From a virus, in the IMG/VR virus record IMGVR_UViG_3300030012_000311, positions 1 to 29,827 of that record: a stretch of DNA of 29,827 nt, one strand, 5' to 3'. This document shows positions 1 to 7,578 of this stretch, piece by piece. Made by a program: the position numbers and the translations under genes. Below the pieces are notes generated by a model that was not told where the DNA came from, did no database searches, and saw only the letters and a list, made by a program, of their open reading frames with translations. Numbering within the stretch: the stretch's first letter is position 1; every line of letters starts with the position of its first letter.

Positions 1-1798
1 GAAAGATAAAGTTTGTAAAAGAAGGTAGTTCTATCTGATTCGTGCGCATAGCACGGATGGTCAGAGTGGGTTCTGTTATTTGATGTTTTAGTTTATCTGC
101 CATACGACCTATAGAACCTGAATCTGCCATACGAAACTCATCTACCACAAGAAACAATGCAGTCCTCATATATAAGTTAAATTGTTCTTCGATATTTTCT
201 AATGAACGCATTGGTGTTTGTTGTTCGCCAAAGAGGGGCTTGAGTATCTTATGCACGAACAAACCTTTACCTGTACCAGGCACCCCTGTAAATATCCATG
301 CAGTCATAGCTTTGCGTTTGTTTTGATACACATAGGCTAACCAGTTCATAAAGTGTTCGAACTCAGGTTTACCATTGCCAAGTATATGCATAACAAGTTT
401 ATAAAAGTTCGGTGCAATCTTTTGGATCTGGATGGCTTCACCGTACGAAAGTTCTTTTACATTTTCTTCTGCGGCCATCATGTAAGAAGTTTTTCTATAT
501 AAGTTTACATAGTATGGAACTTCTTCTAGTTGTATGCCTTTGTCATTGCTGGGGTCAAACACGACACGTGCATCAGGTACGTAGTCCGGGTTTGGCCTTC
601 CATGGGAACGCATGAAATCATTTATTGAATTCTTATTAGTTGGTGTAAGAGGATACTCGTCATCAAACTGTTGTTTGGTTTCATCAAATACACCGTTAAA
701 ATAAGTGTCAGTATAGAAGTCTCGTAAAGCTAATGGTTTCTTCTTTGTTTCGCTATCTATTTTATCTGCAAAGATTTCAAATATGCTTCTATAAAAATCA
801 GGGTCTGCTTTTTCTATCTCCCATACAGGTTCACCTTTGAAGTTGTACATGTAATGTGGGTTGGTTAGTAAGAAGTAATAACCTCCGCTATCGCCTCCGT
901 TCACGTTGCAGTTTACGAAGGGCTCTGAAACACGAGATATTTGTATAGTCATCTTATCTGGGTTTTGTAGTACTTCGTGCGCTTCGCCAGCAACATTGAC
1001 CGTGGTTACTTTGCCCGCCCTCTTAGGAAGATTATTCTTCTTCCTTAGGTTGTCTTTAATTTGCAAACCAAGCGAGTGTACCTTTTCAGGATTAACACCG
1101 ACTAAAGACGAGGAGATTTCAAGAACTGGCGAACCACGGTCAATCTTGACAAATCTATCTTCTGGGTAAGGATCTTCTATGCCCACGAACTTTGGTGGGG
1201 CTATGTATATAAGTTTGCTGTTATCTGCTACCGATGGGTCTAAGACACACGAAAGGCTTTGGCCGTTAGCTGATAAAGTAATTTGTTCTGCTAAGAACTC
1301 TGTTTCATAATTAAGATTACGAAGAAAGTCTTTTAAAGTTTTAGGGTGTACAGGCATATCTAGTAGAAAGAATAGGTGCATAGATATACTGTTTTTCTTT
1401 ACGCCCAATGATGCAGAAGCCTGTGCTATATATGACACGTCGTGAAATATTTCAGGTAGTTGAAGCACAATACGGTCTGCCATGCTCTTGACGTCCTGCC
1501 CAGGTGTGCCACGAAGTCCATCAATATCAAGGACAAGTAGTTCTGTGGGGGCTGAGCGATCTGACATAAACGCACGAGGTTCATCATTTAATGGCCGTTT
1601 TAAATTGCCTTTGTGCAGACATGTGCCACCTGCACTTTGGCTGCATAAAACACGGAATAGTTTATTAAAACCAGCTCTATCAATAGATATATCTTCTTCG
1701 CTAGATGTAAAGTTTTTAACTAGTGGGTAAGGCTTTGAACCTTCTTCTGATATTTCCTTGACAAGTGGTTTGCTTGCTTTCAAGAATGTTATTATCAT
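1..1798 (-). CDS. Primase-helicase fusion (AEP-like primase plus SF3-type helicase), 3' end cut by window
   Basis: At least 599 codons stay open from the ATG at 1798 to the window edge; the stop lies outside. The N-terminal part resembles an archaeo-eukaryotic primase: ELLVLDIDG (D91, D93) fits the metal-binding hhhDhD motif and ISMHLFF (H141) fits the sxH motif. The C-terminal part carries an NTPase: Walker A GVPGTGKG at residues 505-512 after AMTAWIFT, and Walker B LFLVVDEFRM further on, as in the SF3/D5-type helicases of viruses and mobile elements. Such fusions prime and unwind at the replication fork. The start is supported by AAGGAG seven bases upstream, inside the end of csrA, with one base between the genes. 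Neighbours (DNA polymerase, csrA) fit a replication operon. Helicase call firm; primase call from motifs only. Confidence 0.85.
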   Translation of the reverse strand, partial: MIITFLKASKPLVKEISEEGSKPYPLVKNFTSSEEDISIDRAGFNKLFRVLCSQSAGGTCLHKGNLKRPLNDEPRAFMSDRSAPTELLVLDIDGLRGTPGQDVKSMADRIVLQLPEIFHDVSYIAQASASLGVKKNSISMHLFFLLDMPVHPKTLKDFLRNLNYETEFLAEQITLSANGQSLSCVLDPSVADNSKLIYIAPPKFVGIEDPYPEDRFVKIDRGSPVLEISSSLVGVNPEKVHSLGLQIKDNLRKKNNLPKRAGKVTTVNVAGEAHEVLQNPDKMTIQISRVSEPFVNCNVNGGDSGGYYFLLTNPHYMYNFKGEPVWEIEKADPDFYRSIFEIFADKIDSETKKKPLALRDFYTDTYFNGVFDETKQQFDDEYPLTPTNKNSINDFMRSHGRPNPDYVPDARVVFDPSNDKGIQLEEVPYYVNLYRKTSYMMAAEENVKELSYGEAIQIQKIAPNFYKLVMHILGNGKPEFEHFMNWLAYVYQNKRKAMTAWIFTGVPGTGKGLFVHKILKPLFGEQQTPMRSLENIEEQFNLYMRTALFLVVDEFRMADSGSIGRMADKLKHQITEPTLTIRAMRTNQIELPSFTNFIF

Positions 1799-1799
1799 T

Positions 1800-1985
1800 T
1801 TAAATCTCCTTCTTTGAGTATACCTCTTCTCTGTCAATGCGTACAGATTTGTCTGCCTCAAAGGCTAACTTGCATGATTTTTGAGAGATATTGGTCACAG
1901 TTATTGTGCATATTTCGCCACCCGGGGTGTAAACTTTTACACGATCTCCAACCTTTCTTGTTAGTATTAAGTTCTTATTTGTCAT
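1800..1985 (-). CDS. csrA: CsrA/RsmA-family RNA-binding regulator
   Basis: A 61-residue protein with the full CsrA signature: LILTRKVGD near the N-terminus (residues 6-14), an alternating beta pattern in the middle, and IDREEVYSKK at the end. The arginine of that motif (R52) corresponds to the RNA-contacting Arg44 of E. coli CsrA. CsrA dimers bind GGA motifs in hairpin loops of mRNAs and block or promote translation. A longer in-frame start exists upstream, but the ATG at 1985 begins exactly where CsrA homology begins, and AGGAGGAG lies about 12 bases before it, a slightly long spacing. The start overlaps the end of the polymerase gene by 11 bases, and the stop is one base before the primase start, so the three are probably co-translated. 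Family assignment is strong; whether it controls host or phage messages is unknown. Confidence 0.9.
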   Translation of the reverse strand: MTNKNLILTRKVGDRVKVYTPGGEICTITVTNISQKSCKLAFEADKSVRIDREEVYSKKEI

Positions 1986-3777
1986 ATCTTGTACTAACTC
2001 CTCCTTCTGCATCGAGTGGCAAATCACTACACCATTCAGGTGGTGTTCGCATGATATCAATGATTTTATTCATTGTAACATCTGCATTAACTTCTGAGCC
2101 TATTGCAATGATCTCATCATGAACCTGCATAACCACATCAACTTCAGGCAACTGCTGTATATCTAGCATTTGATCTGTAATAACTATTCGTGCAAGTGCT
2201 TGAATAACATTTTCTGTTAATCTTGGCCCATGGGTACGAACCATTTCTCTGCTGGTGTTATACACGAACTGTCCTGCATCATAGCGTAGGTTAGGATAGC
2301 TTAGAGCCATACCATTTGGTAGCTCAAGTGCACGAGACTTGACTATGAGTGGGCCATATTTCGTGCCATAGCGAGCTGGTGATATCATATCAAATAGTAA
2401 ATCTTTCATTCGTGACCACAGTACCGGGATCCCAGAGTACATACCACGATATTGTGTGACAATCTGCGCAGCTGTGCTTTCTGATACCTCTACTGATGGC
2501 GAACCTGACTTAAGAGTGTCTTGGAACTTTTGATGACCCATGCCATAACCCAGCCCTAAGATCGCTGTTTTACCGACATATCTTTCTAGTTTGTTTTCTT
2601 TGGTAATCGTGCGGCCATATATCTGGGACGCAAACTCACAGTACACATCTCTACCTTGTGCAAAGGCTTCGAGAAGATCCGTTTGTTTAGCTAGCCAGGC
2701 AAGCATACGAGCTTCGATATTAGATAAGTCTGCCACGTACAGGCGCTGCCCGCTGCTGCATGTTATTGCACGACGCAACTGAGAACCTCTAGGTAAATTT
2801 TGTAAATTGATTTTGTCCGTGCCTCCAAAACGTCCTGTATGAGCTGCATAATAACGGAGAGGTACACTGAAGGTGCCGTCAGGGTTGCACGAATCAATAA
2901 AACGTTGGGCTCTAGTTTCGTCAATACGTGATTTGACTACCTCACGGGCGTCCCACAACGCACGATGCTCTGGATACATATTACACATCTGTATATAAGC
3001 TGGATCGTTTTTACCGAAAGCAGGTATCTGTTTACCTGTACGAGGACTTTTCTTAGTTGGTACAGTAATACCCAAGCTTTCTAAGTGTGTAGCAAACTTT
3101 TGTTGAGAAGACAGTGTTTCACGTTCTACGCCCGACTCCTGGATAGCAATACGTGCACGTTCTGCCATCTCTTCTTTGTACTGTATCAACATAGGTCTAT
3201 CTAATAACAACTTTGGTTCTACAAACATTCGTGTTGTCATATCGATGAGATCCAGCTCTTTGCATGGATAGTTAGCAACGTAAGATTGAAAGAGTGCGTA
3301 GGTTAAGTCCACGTCCTGAATACAATAACCCCCGATCTGTGCATCGAGCCCGGGATCTAAGTCTCGCACGCCTTTAGCGTTGACAAGTTCTTCGCCCTTG
3401 CGCAAGGTGTCATCTGAAGGGAATTCACGAACAACACAATCTTTGAGACGAGCAGACATGTTCGGGTACAAACCCCGAGACATGGCCGCCGTATCGTAAT
3501 AATACTTAGGTACATGACCAAAGTATTGTGTAAGGATATAGGCATCAAACAAAGTGTTATGGCAAACGACTGCGGTGTTATCCCAATCAATCTGTTCCAA
3601 AACGGAGGGTGTTTCATCTTCTGAATACCATTCCGTCTCTCCGTCTTCAACCTTTATCCCCACGCCCCATACCTTAAAATCTGGATGGTTGATGTACTGT
3701 ACTGTGCTCATCTTGGTGAGCGACAGTTGCACATCATAGTAGGTTTCAAAGTCTAAATAAATTTTACTTATACTCAT
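1975..3777 (-). CDS. polA: Family A DNA polymerase with 3'-5' exonuclease domain
   Basis: A 600-residue replicative polymerase, near T7 gp5 in size. The proofreading exonuclease shows YLDFET (D9, E11), CHNTLFD (72-78) and YCIQDVDL (Y151, D155). The polymerase domain shows motif A VADLSNIEAR (D350), motif B R399-x3-K403-x3-L407-GLGYG, and motif C VMQVHDE (553-555). All catalytic carboxylates appear present. The motif B position equivalent to E. coli Pol I Phe762 is leucine (L407). No 5'-3' exonuclease domain is present, as usual for phages. The start at 3777 (MSISKIYLDFET) is chosen over one nine codons upstream because AGAGGG precedes it and homology begins at once. It overlaps the preceding gene by 14 bases and csrA by 11. 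Confidence 0.95.
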   Translation of the reverse strand: MSISKIYLDFETYYDVQLSLTKMSTVQYINHPDFKVWGVGIKVEDGETEWYSEDETPSVLEQIDWDNTAVVCHNTLFDAYILTQYFGHVPKYYYDTAAMSRGLYPNMSARLKDCVVREFPSDDTLRKGEELVNAKGVRDLDPGLDAQIGGYCIQDVDLTYALFQSYVANYPCKELDLIDMTTRMFVEPKLLLDRPMLIQYKEEMAERARIAIQESGVERETLSSQQKFATHLESLGITVPTKKSPRTGKQIPAFGKNDPAYIQMCNMYPEHRALWDAREVVKSRIDETRAQRFIDSCNPDGTFSVPLRYYAAHTGRFGGTDKINLQNLPRGSQLRRAITCSSGQRLYVADLSNIEARMLAWLAKQTDLLEAFAQGRDVYCEFASQIYGRTITKENKLERYVGKTAILGLGYGMGHQKFQDTLKSGSPSVEVSESTAAQIVTQYRGMYSGIPVLWSRMKDLLFDMISPARYGTKYGPLIVKSRALELPNGMALSYPNLRYDAGQFVYNTSREMVRTHGPRLTENVIQALARIVITDQMLDIQQLPEVDVVMQVHDEIIAIGSEVNADVTMNKIIDIMRTPPEWCSDLPLDAEGGVSTRYDK

Positions 3778-4027
3778 GCTTAGCCCTCTTGACTGTTTCA
3801 TCAATTAATATATCAGCTGTTTTTTTGTCGTGTGCAAGCCTGTAGGCCAGGCCGACAAAGTAATCAAGTCCAACATGTATAACATGTGGCGGGTCTAGTT
3901 TCTCAGCTGCATGACCTATGGCGTCATTTAAGTCGTCATATAGCGTGTCATGTGCTAATTCTTCAGTAGTCTTCGCTTTTCTGTCCGTGTAAGTAAGATC
4001 ACGGCTATCTATTATTTCCCAAGTCAT
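3764..4027 (-). CDS. Hypothetical protein, 87 aa
   Basis: I do not recognise this protein. It begins MTWEIIDSRDLTYTDRKAK and is predicted mostly helical, mixed charge, with no membrane segment and no cysteine pairs. The ATG at 4027 is chosen because AAGGAGG lies directly before it with good spacing; an upstream in-frame ATG has no such site. The start overlaps the preceding stop as ATGA, and the end overlaps the polymerase start by 14 bases, so it is translationally coupled in the replication operon. A role as a replication accessory protein is possible from position only. Confidence 0.75.
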   Translation of the reverse strand: MTWEIIDSRDLTYTDRKAKTTEELAHDTLYDDLNDAIGHAAEKLDPPHVIHVGLDYFVGLAYRLAHDKKTADILIDETVKRAKHEYK

Positions 4028-4236
4028 AGTTCCTCCTTGAACTTTTTCATTTTTGTACACCATTCTTCATACTCAGAACGTTTAGCACGTTCCCATCCTA
4101 TTTGCTTACTGGTGTACATACTATAAGCAACAGAAATCTTTACATACTTCCATTGTATAAATGGCAAGTCGTCAGGATTATTGTATGTATATGGATGTAT
4201 TGGATTACGTTTTACATATACATGTGTGGGGGGCAT
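4024..4236 (-). CDS. Hypothetical protein, 70 aa, first gene of the replication operon
   Basis: Unrecognised small basic protein beginning MPPTHVYVKRNPIHPYTYNN, rich in tyrosine, lysine and tryptophan. The ATG at 4236 has a good AAGGAG site eight bases upstream. It ends in an ATGA overlap with the next gene. As the promoter-proximal gene of the polA-csrA-primase operon it should be made early. No catalytic motif is visible; a small DNA- or protein-binding role would fit its charge, but this is only a guess. Confidence 0.7.
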   Translation of the reverse strand: MPPTHVYVKRNPIHPYTYNNPDDLPFIQWKYVKISVAYSMYTSKQIGWERAKRSEYEEWCTKMKKFKEEL

Positions 4237-4257
4237 TTAATTACTCCTTAATTAAAC

Positions 4258-4286
4258 TTGACAAAATACAATAGTGTCTTTATGAC
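4258..4286 (+). promoter_or_regulatory. Candidate sigma70-type promoter for the lone plus-strand gene
   Basis: TTGACA (4258-4263), a perfect -35 hexamer, is followed after 17 bases by TATGAC (4281-4286), matching four of six -10 positions. It lies about 48 bases before the start codon of the gene at 4334 and directly before an inverted repeat. The same intergenic space must also hold a promoter for the minus-strand replication operon, which I could not place with confidence. Confidence 0.55.
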
Positions 4287-4293
4287 TATAGAT

Positions 4294-4313
4294 ATTACCT
4301 AATAATGGGTAAT
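4294..4313. promoter_or_regulatory. Inverted repeat, possible operator
   Basis: ATTACC (4294-4299) and GGTAAT (4308-4313) form a perfect inverted repeat with an 8-base AT-rich spacer. Its position, where transcription from the plus promoter would start and between two divergent genes, suits a repressor site. No repressor gene is identified in the window. Confidence 0.4.
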
Positions 4314-4333
4314 AACACAAATGGAGATGCATT

Positions 4334-4741
4334 ATGGCAACTTATAAATCAGATATGGTAAATGGCAATCAATCATTCAAACCTTTCCCAAGTGGAGCGG
4401 TTGGTGTTAGATATGCTAAATTTACAGCTACAACTGCTATTGCACTAAATGATGTAATCGAAATGGTAGATGTTTTTGCAGGTGAAACTGTACATGACGT
4501 CAAAATTAAAACTGGTGACCTAGATACAGGCACAGCTTTAGTTCTTGATGTTGGTTACGGTGGTGCAACAGACAGTATTATTGACGGTTCAACAATTGGT
4601 CAAGCAGGTGGTAGTGATCACGCAGATGCTAACATGGCTCCTATAACATTCGCTTCAGATGACACAATTGATGTGAAAGCACAAGTTGGTCCATCAGGTG
4701 GTGGTTTAGGCGACATTGAAGTCTGGGTATACGTATCCTAA
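4334..4741 (+). CDS. Putative virion decoration-type protein, lone plus-strand gene
   Basis: A 135-residue, glycine/threonine/aspartate-rich, beta-type protein beginning MATYKSDMVNGNQ. The order KFTATTAIALNDVIEMV, then VHDVKIKTGDLDTGTALVLDVG, resembles small phage structural proteins with a repeated LA(V/L)NDVIEM...LDTG...LDVGD pattern, which I recall from marine and other phages, usually annotated as hypothetical or head-associated. GGAG lies seven bases upstream of the ATG. It is the only plus-strand gene among minus-strand early genes and has its own promoter and a hairpin behind it, so it is expressed apart from the late operon. No signal peptide or membrane segment. Structural role is inferred from family memory and composition, not proven. 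Confidence 0.7.
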   Translation: MATYKSDMVNGNQSFKPFPSGAVGVRYAKFTATTAIALNDVIEMVDVFAGETVHDVKIKTGDLDTGTALVLDVGYGGATDSIIDGSTIGQAGGSDHADANMAPITFASDDTIDVKAQVGPSGGGLGDIEVWVYVS

Positions 4742-4750
4742 AAAACGCAT

Positions 4751-4780
4751 AGCCCAAGCCGGGACACCGAATCTTGGGCT
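4751..4780. terminator. Hairpin between converging genes, possible bidirectional terminator
   Basis: AGCCCAAG (4751-4758) pairs with CTTGGGCT (4773-4780), an 8-bp perfect stem with a 14-base loop. It separates the plus gene ending at 4741 from the minus gene ending at 4807. On the minus strand a run of six T follows five bases after the stem, so it looks better for leftward transcription; no T run follows on plus. Confidence 0.6.
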
Positions 4781-4806
4781 ATACTAATGCCACTCCTTGG
4801 CATGTC

Positions 4807-4995
4807 TTAGTGAAGTATTCTGTTATCGTGTGATTCAGCCTGGTACTGTTCCCAGGTACCGTCATAGGCACAGGCAAACAATACACAAGCTTTTACTTCT
4901 TCTTCATCAACATGAAACTTTTCGACAGCGGCTTGGATGCCATGGTCGATAGCAAAGTAGCCGACGTCAAACATAAAACTTTTTAATTTACCCAT
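4807..4995 (-). CDS. Hypothetical protein, 62 aa
   Basis: Unrecognised acidic, helical small protein beginning MGKLKSFMFDVGYF. The ATG at 4995 follows GAGGAG by five bases; an in-frame GTG two codons earlier lies too close to that site to be the start. It overlaps the end of the upstream gene by eight bases and is the last gene before a hairpin terminator. Two cysteines (CVLFAC) are not enough to suggest metal binding. Confidence 0.65.
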   Translation of the reverse strand: MGKLKSFMFDVGYFAIDHGIQAAVEKFHVDEEEVKACVLFACAYDGTWEQYQAESHDNRILH

Positions 4996-5176
4996 ATTCA
5001 CTCCTCGGATACATTTCCTTAAACTTCATAGTAGCTTCATCATTGGTTAGCTGACGTTCGTTATACTTCTTGCGTTCCCAATACACAGCATCTATCCAGC
5101 TTTGCATGTTGCATTCATAAGATTTAGCAGTGTCATATTCCCACTGCTTGTCTTGAATGATTGTTAGACCTTCCAT
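4988..5176 (-). CDS. Hypothetical protein, 62 aa
   Basis: Unrecognised soluble, tyrosine- and tryptophan-rich protein beginning MEGLTIIQDKQWEYD. A GGGGG tract lies at Shine-Dalgarno distance before the ATG. It follows the membrane-protein cluster after eight bases and overlaps the next gene by eight. Charge-dense and probably helical; no motif allows a function. Confidence 0.65.
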   Translation of the reverse strand: MEGLTIIQDKQWEYDTAKSYECNMQSWIDAVYWERKKYNERQLTNDEATMKFKEMYPRSEYG

Positions 5177-5184
5177 ATTACCCC

Positions 5185-5517
5185 CTATTTACGCCATTGC
5201 GGCTGTTTGGTTTGCCATTCAGCACGAACAGTTGGGATAGATACTTTGAAAGGTTTTGTAAACAAAGTCTTAGCATCTTTACTTATCTCAAGCTTCTCGT
5301 GCACCATAGTCTTCTTCATGATAAACAAGACAATCGATGCCGTCAAACCACCAACCATAGCTGCCGTCATACCGCTGAAGGTGCCATAGAAACACACCAT
5401 CAGCGTAACAGTAATAATGACGTCAACAAAGATATCGTGGCCAATAGCTTTTTTACCACCCGCTTTAAGCGCTAGCAAAAGCAGACCTAGAGCGGACAAA
5501 ATTCCTACCAGTAACAT
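5185..5517 (-). CDS. Membrane protein, 110 aa, holin-like candidate
   Basis: Three hydrophobic stretches are visible: residues about 2-17 (LLVGILSALGLLLLAL), 30-44 (FVDVIITVTLMVCFY) and 51-66 (TAAMVGGLTASIVLFI), then a basic soluble tail ending WQTKQPQWRK. GGAGG precedes the ATG at 5517 by eight bases. Its beginning lies inside the end of the preceding small membrane gene in another frame (53-base overlap). Small multi-pass proteins with a charged C-terminus include phage holins and superinfection-exclusion proteins; I cannot choose between these. No lysin gene is visible nearby, which weakens a holin call. Confidence 0.65.
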   Translation of the reverse strand: MLLVGILSALGLLLLALKAGGKKAIGHDIFVDVIITVTLMVCFYGTFSGMTAAMVGGLTASIVLFIMKKTMVHEKLEISKDAKTLFTKPFKVSIPTVRAEWQTKQPQWRK

Positions 5518-5617
5518 CTCTGTTCCTCCACATTAGATAAGCCATATACCCAAATTGTATAAGCTCAATTAGAATCCATAGTGCAGTCGTTAGTGCACTT
5601 ACCACGTTTGCAGTCAT
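5465..5617 (-). CDS. Small single-pass membrane protein, 50 aa
   Basis: Starts MTANVVSALTTALWILIELI; one hydrophobic helix of about 20 residues (8-27), then a basic tail (RNRDVTGRNFVRSR). GGAGG lies five bases before the ATG at 5617, and the start overlaps the previous stop as ATGA, which supports translation. The last 53 bases overlap the next gene in a different frame, longer than usual, so either its end or the next gene's start may differ from what is given. Confidence 0.55.
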   Translation of the reverse strand: MTANVVSALTTALWILIELIQFGYMAYLMWRNRDVTGRNFVRSRSAFASA

Positions 5618-5793
5618 AATAACCTCCATATTAGATAGAATATACACCCGAGGCCGACCCCGACACCGAGCAGAAGCAACGAGTACTGAATACTAGTTGC
5701 AAGACCGAATAGTAGAAACAACACTGCTGTGCCAGTCAACACAGACACACCAAACTCTTTGATGTGTTGCTTACATTTGTACAACTTCTCCAT
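5614..5793 (-). CDS. Small two-pass membrane protein, 59 aa
   Basis: Starts MEKLYKCKQHIKEFG with a short basic cytoplasmic head, then two hydrophobic segments (about 17-33 and 37-57) joined by a short turn, ending WRLL. AAAGGAGGT precedes the ATG at 5793 at ideal distance. It overlaps the metallopeptidase/VWA gene upstream by 23 bases and the next gene by ATGA. A helical hairpin of this size suits a holin, antiholin or membrane-altering early protein; function unknown. Confidence 0.6.
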   Translation of the reverse strand: MEKLYKCKQHIKEFGVSVLTGTAVLFLLFGLATSIQYSLLLLGVGVGLGCIFYLIWRLL

Positions 5794-6877
5794 AAGGTAC
5801 CTCCTTTCTTTCTGTTGTAGATATCCAAAGCACTGGATAGTTAGGTTTGTCTCCAAAATCATCTGATTCTAGATCCGTCAGATACACAAGCGCCTTTGTA
5901 AATGGGTACTTCTCATTCACATAGTCCATCACAGGAGCAAAGGCTGTACCGCCTCGCCCTTCATACGTGACAGACAAAGGTAGGTCATCTGGTGTGTAGG
6001 TATTGTCTACTTGAACTTCCCAATCGCACTGCAAGAAGTTGATCTTCTCTGGTGCCAGCTCTCGCAGAATACTAGATGTTTCTGCTGTGAACTGTGTTAG
6101 CACATCATTAGTGATTGAGCCAGAAGTATCAACAGCAACTGTAATCTCTTCGAGACCAGGACTGTGCAAGGAAGGTAGATACATACCACCAGCAATGAAC
6201 CGTCTGTTGGGCTTGATCCAACTAAAGTCTGATTTGCTGTCGCCACGCATGAACCTAGATAGGACTGCTTTCCAACAAACCTTAGGTTCTATGATCTCGT
6301 CGACCAGGTCTTTCAGACTACCTGATAGCTTGCCTGCCATCTTGGCCGCTTCCGCGGCCTGATTGACTGCAACCTTCAGTTCTGTTTCCAAAGCATCTAG
6401 TTTGCCTTTCGTGCCATCGCTACCTGGATGATCCAATACACCGCCACAACCGCCTGAATCCATGACAATGGCGTCCCATCCACCGGGAGGTTCGGGAAGA
6501 ATGTCATAGATTTCTTCAGCGGTCATGTCGTTGTACTGTGGATCAACTAGACCACCGTCAGGCAGAATAAAACCTTCTGCTACTAGGTGGTTGTTGATGG
6601 CATAATCGCAAGCTACATTCCATTTCTTTGGATGTCTGTTGTTCCTACGTGTGATGTGTAGCAATACAACATGCATTACTTCATGAGCAACGAAACCTAT
6701 TTGTTGTGAGAACGTAAGACTGTTGAACCACTTCTCATTGTAGAACAATGACTTACCATCTGTGGCACCAGTCTGGTCTTCCCACTTTTTAGGGCTAAGT
6801 CGCAGACACAAAGTGCCAAAGAATGGATTGTCGAGCAACAGTCGCGCTCTAGCTTTTACAAAGTTTTCATCACTCAT
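5771..6877 (-). CDS. Metallopeptidase-like and von Willebrand factor A domain protein
   Basis: A 368-residue two-domain protein. The N-terminal region has a zinc-peptidase HExxH motif (HEVMH, 65-69) followed by WNVACDYAIN (86-95), the arrangement of the VWA-like metallopeptidase family (DUF2201 type). The C-terminal domain has a metal-ion-dependent adhesion site: DTSGS (250-254), GRGGT (307-311) and YLTDLE (332-337). Proteins of this type work with MoxR/CobS-like AAA+ ATPases, one of which is encoded two genes upstream, and such pairs act as chaperone or metal-insertion machines. AGGAGA lies eight bases before the ATG at 6877; eight bases overlap the preceding gene. Target in the phage cycle is unknown. 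Confidence 0.85.
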   Translation of the reverse strand: MSDENFVKARARLLLDNPFFGTLCLRLSPKKWEDQTGATDGKSLFYNEKWFNSLTFSQQIGFVAHEVMHVVLLHITRRNNRHPKKWNVACDYAINNHLVAEGFILPDGGLVDPQYNDMTAEEIYDILPEPPGGWDAIVMDSGGCGGVLDHPGSDGTKGKLDALETELKVAVNQAAEAAKMAGKLSGSLKDLVDEIIEPKVCWKAVLSRFMRGDSKSDFSWIKPNRRFIAGGMYLPSLHSPGLEEITVAVDTSGSITNDVLTQFTAETSSILRELAPEKINFLQCDWEVQVDNTYTPDDLPLSVTYEGRGGTAFAPVMDYVNEKYPFTKALVYLTDLESDDFGDKPNYPVLWISTTERKEVPYGEVVQM

Positions 6878-7568
6878 TGAATATATCTCCTGTTAGTTTG
6901 TCTTCCAACATAGTTTCACGAATATCAGCCATAGCGTCATCAGCAAACTCGCGTTGCTCTTGTACACGCTTGACCCTATCGTCTTTCTCGTTCATCTTCT
7001 GCAAACGGTCAGCAGGTATGTATGCTTCGAGCCAGCTTGCAGCTTTAAGTAACTGATTTAGCGTAGTAATATTGTGCTCATCAATCAGCGTATTGAACTG
7101 TTCAACTTGATTACGCCTGTTCTTGGCGTTCATCTCATTCTCCATCTGTGCTTCTTGACACTTGACGAGTGTTGCATCGTCACTTGGTACAGGCACAGTT
7201 AGGGACTTGTTGTAGTACGAATCACCAACAACGAAAGCAGGTATTCTCAAGCCACCACCACTTAGATTGAAGGATGACATTTCATAATGCGTCTCTCCTT
7301 CGCTGTCAGTATTGGTAGCAAGCTCGCACTTGATTACTACATTGTCAAGATCAACCTCTTTACCCATGTCGTAAGGCACTTGGCCCTCCCACAAGTCTTG
7401 GAGCAGAGTCTTAGTCTTGTCAATTTTTTCCAGAACGCCGTAACGCTCAAGGACTTCGTAACCTTCCTCAGTTGGAAGGCTTTTCTCTGGGTGCACACGC
7501 TCGTGTGCGTTCCTGATGTTATCTCTGATATCATCAAGCATTGAACCCGATAGACGTACAGTTTTCAT
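6870..7568 (-). CDS. Hypothetical protein between MoxR ATPase and VWA protein, 232 aa
   Basis: Begins MKTVRLSGSMLDDIRDNI. The ATG at 7568 has AAGGAGGTAATT directly before it; an upstream in-frame start has none. The opening motif, a central beta region with LRIPAFV, and a late segment FNTLIDEHNITTLNQLLKAA recall phage proteins I associate with nucleotide-modification-associated domain 5 (Nmad5), but I hold this loosely. The C-terminal quarter is charged and probably coiled coil. It lies in an operon between the ATPase (10 bases upstream) and the VWA protein (8-base overlap), so it may be their partner or substrate. Confidence 0.75.
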   Translation of the reverse strand: MKTVRLSGSMLDDIRDNIRNAHERVHPEKSLPTEEGYEVLERYGVLEKIDKTKTLLQDLWEGQVPYDMGKEVDLDNVVIKCELATNTDSEGETHYEMSSFNLSGGGLRIPAFVVGDSYYNKSLTVPVPSDDATLVKCQEAQMENEMNAKNRRNQVEQFNTLIDEHNITTLNQLLKAASWLEAYIPADRLQKMNEKDDRVKRVQEQREFADDAMADIRETMLEDKLTGDIFNE

Positions 7569-7578
7569 AATTACCTCC

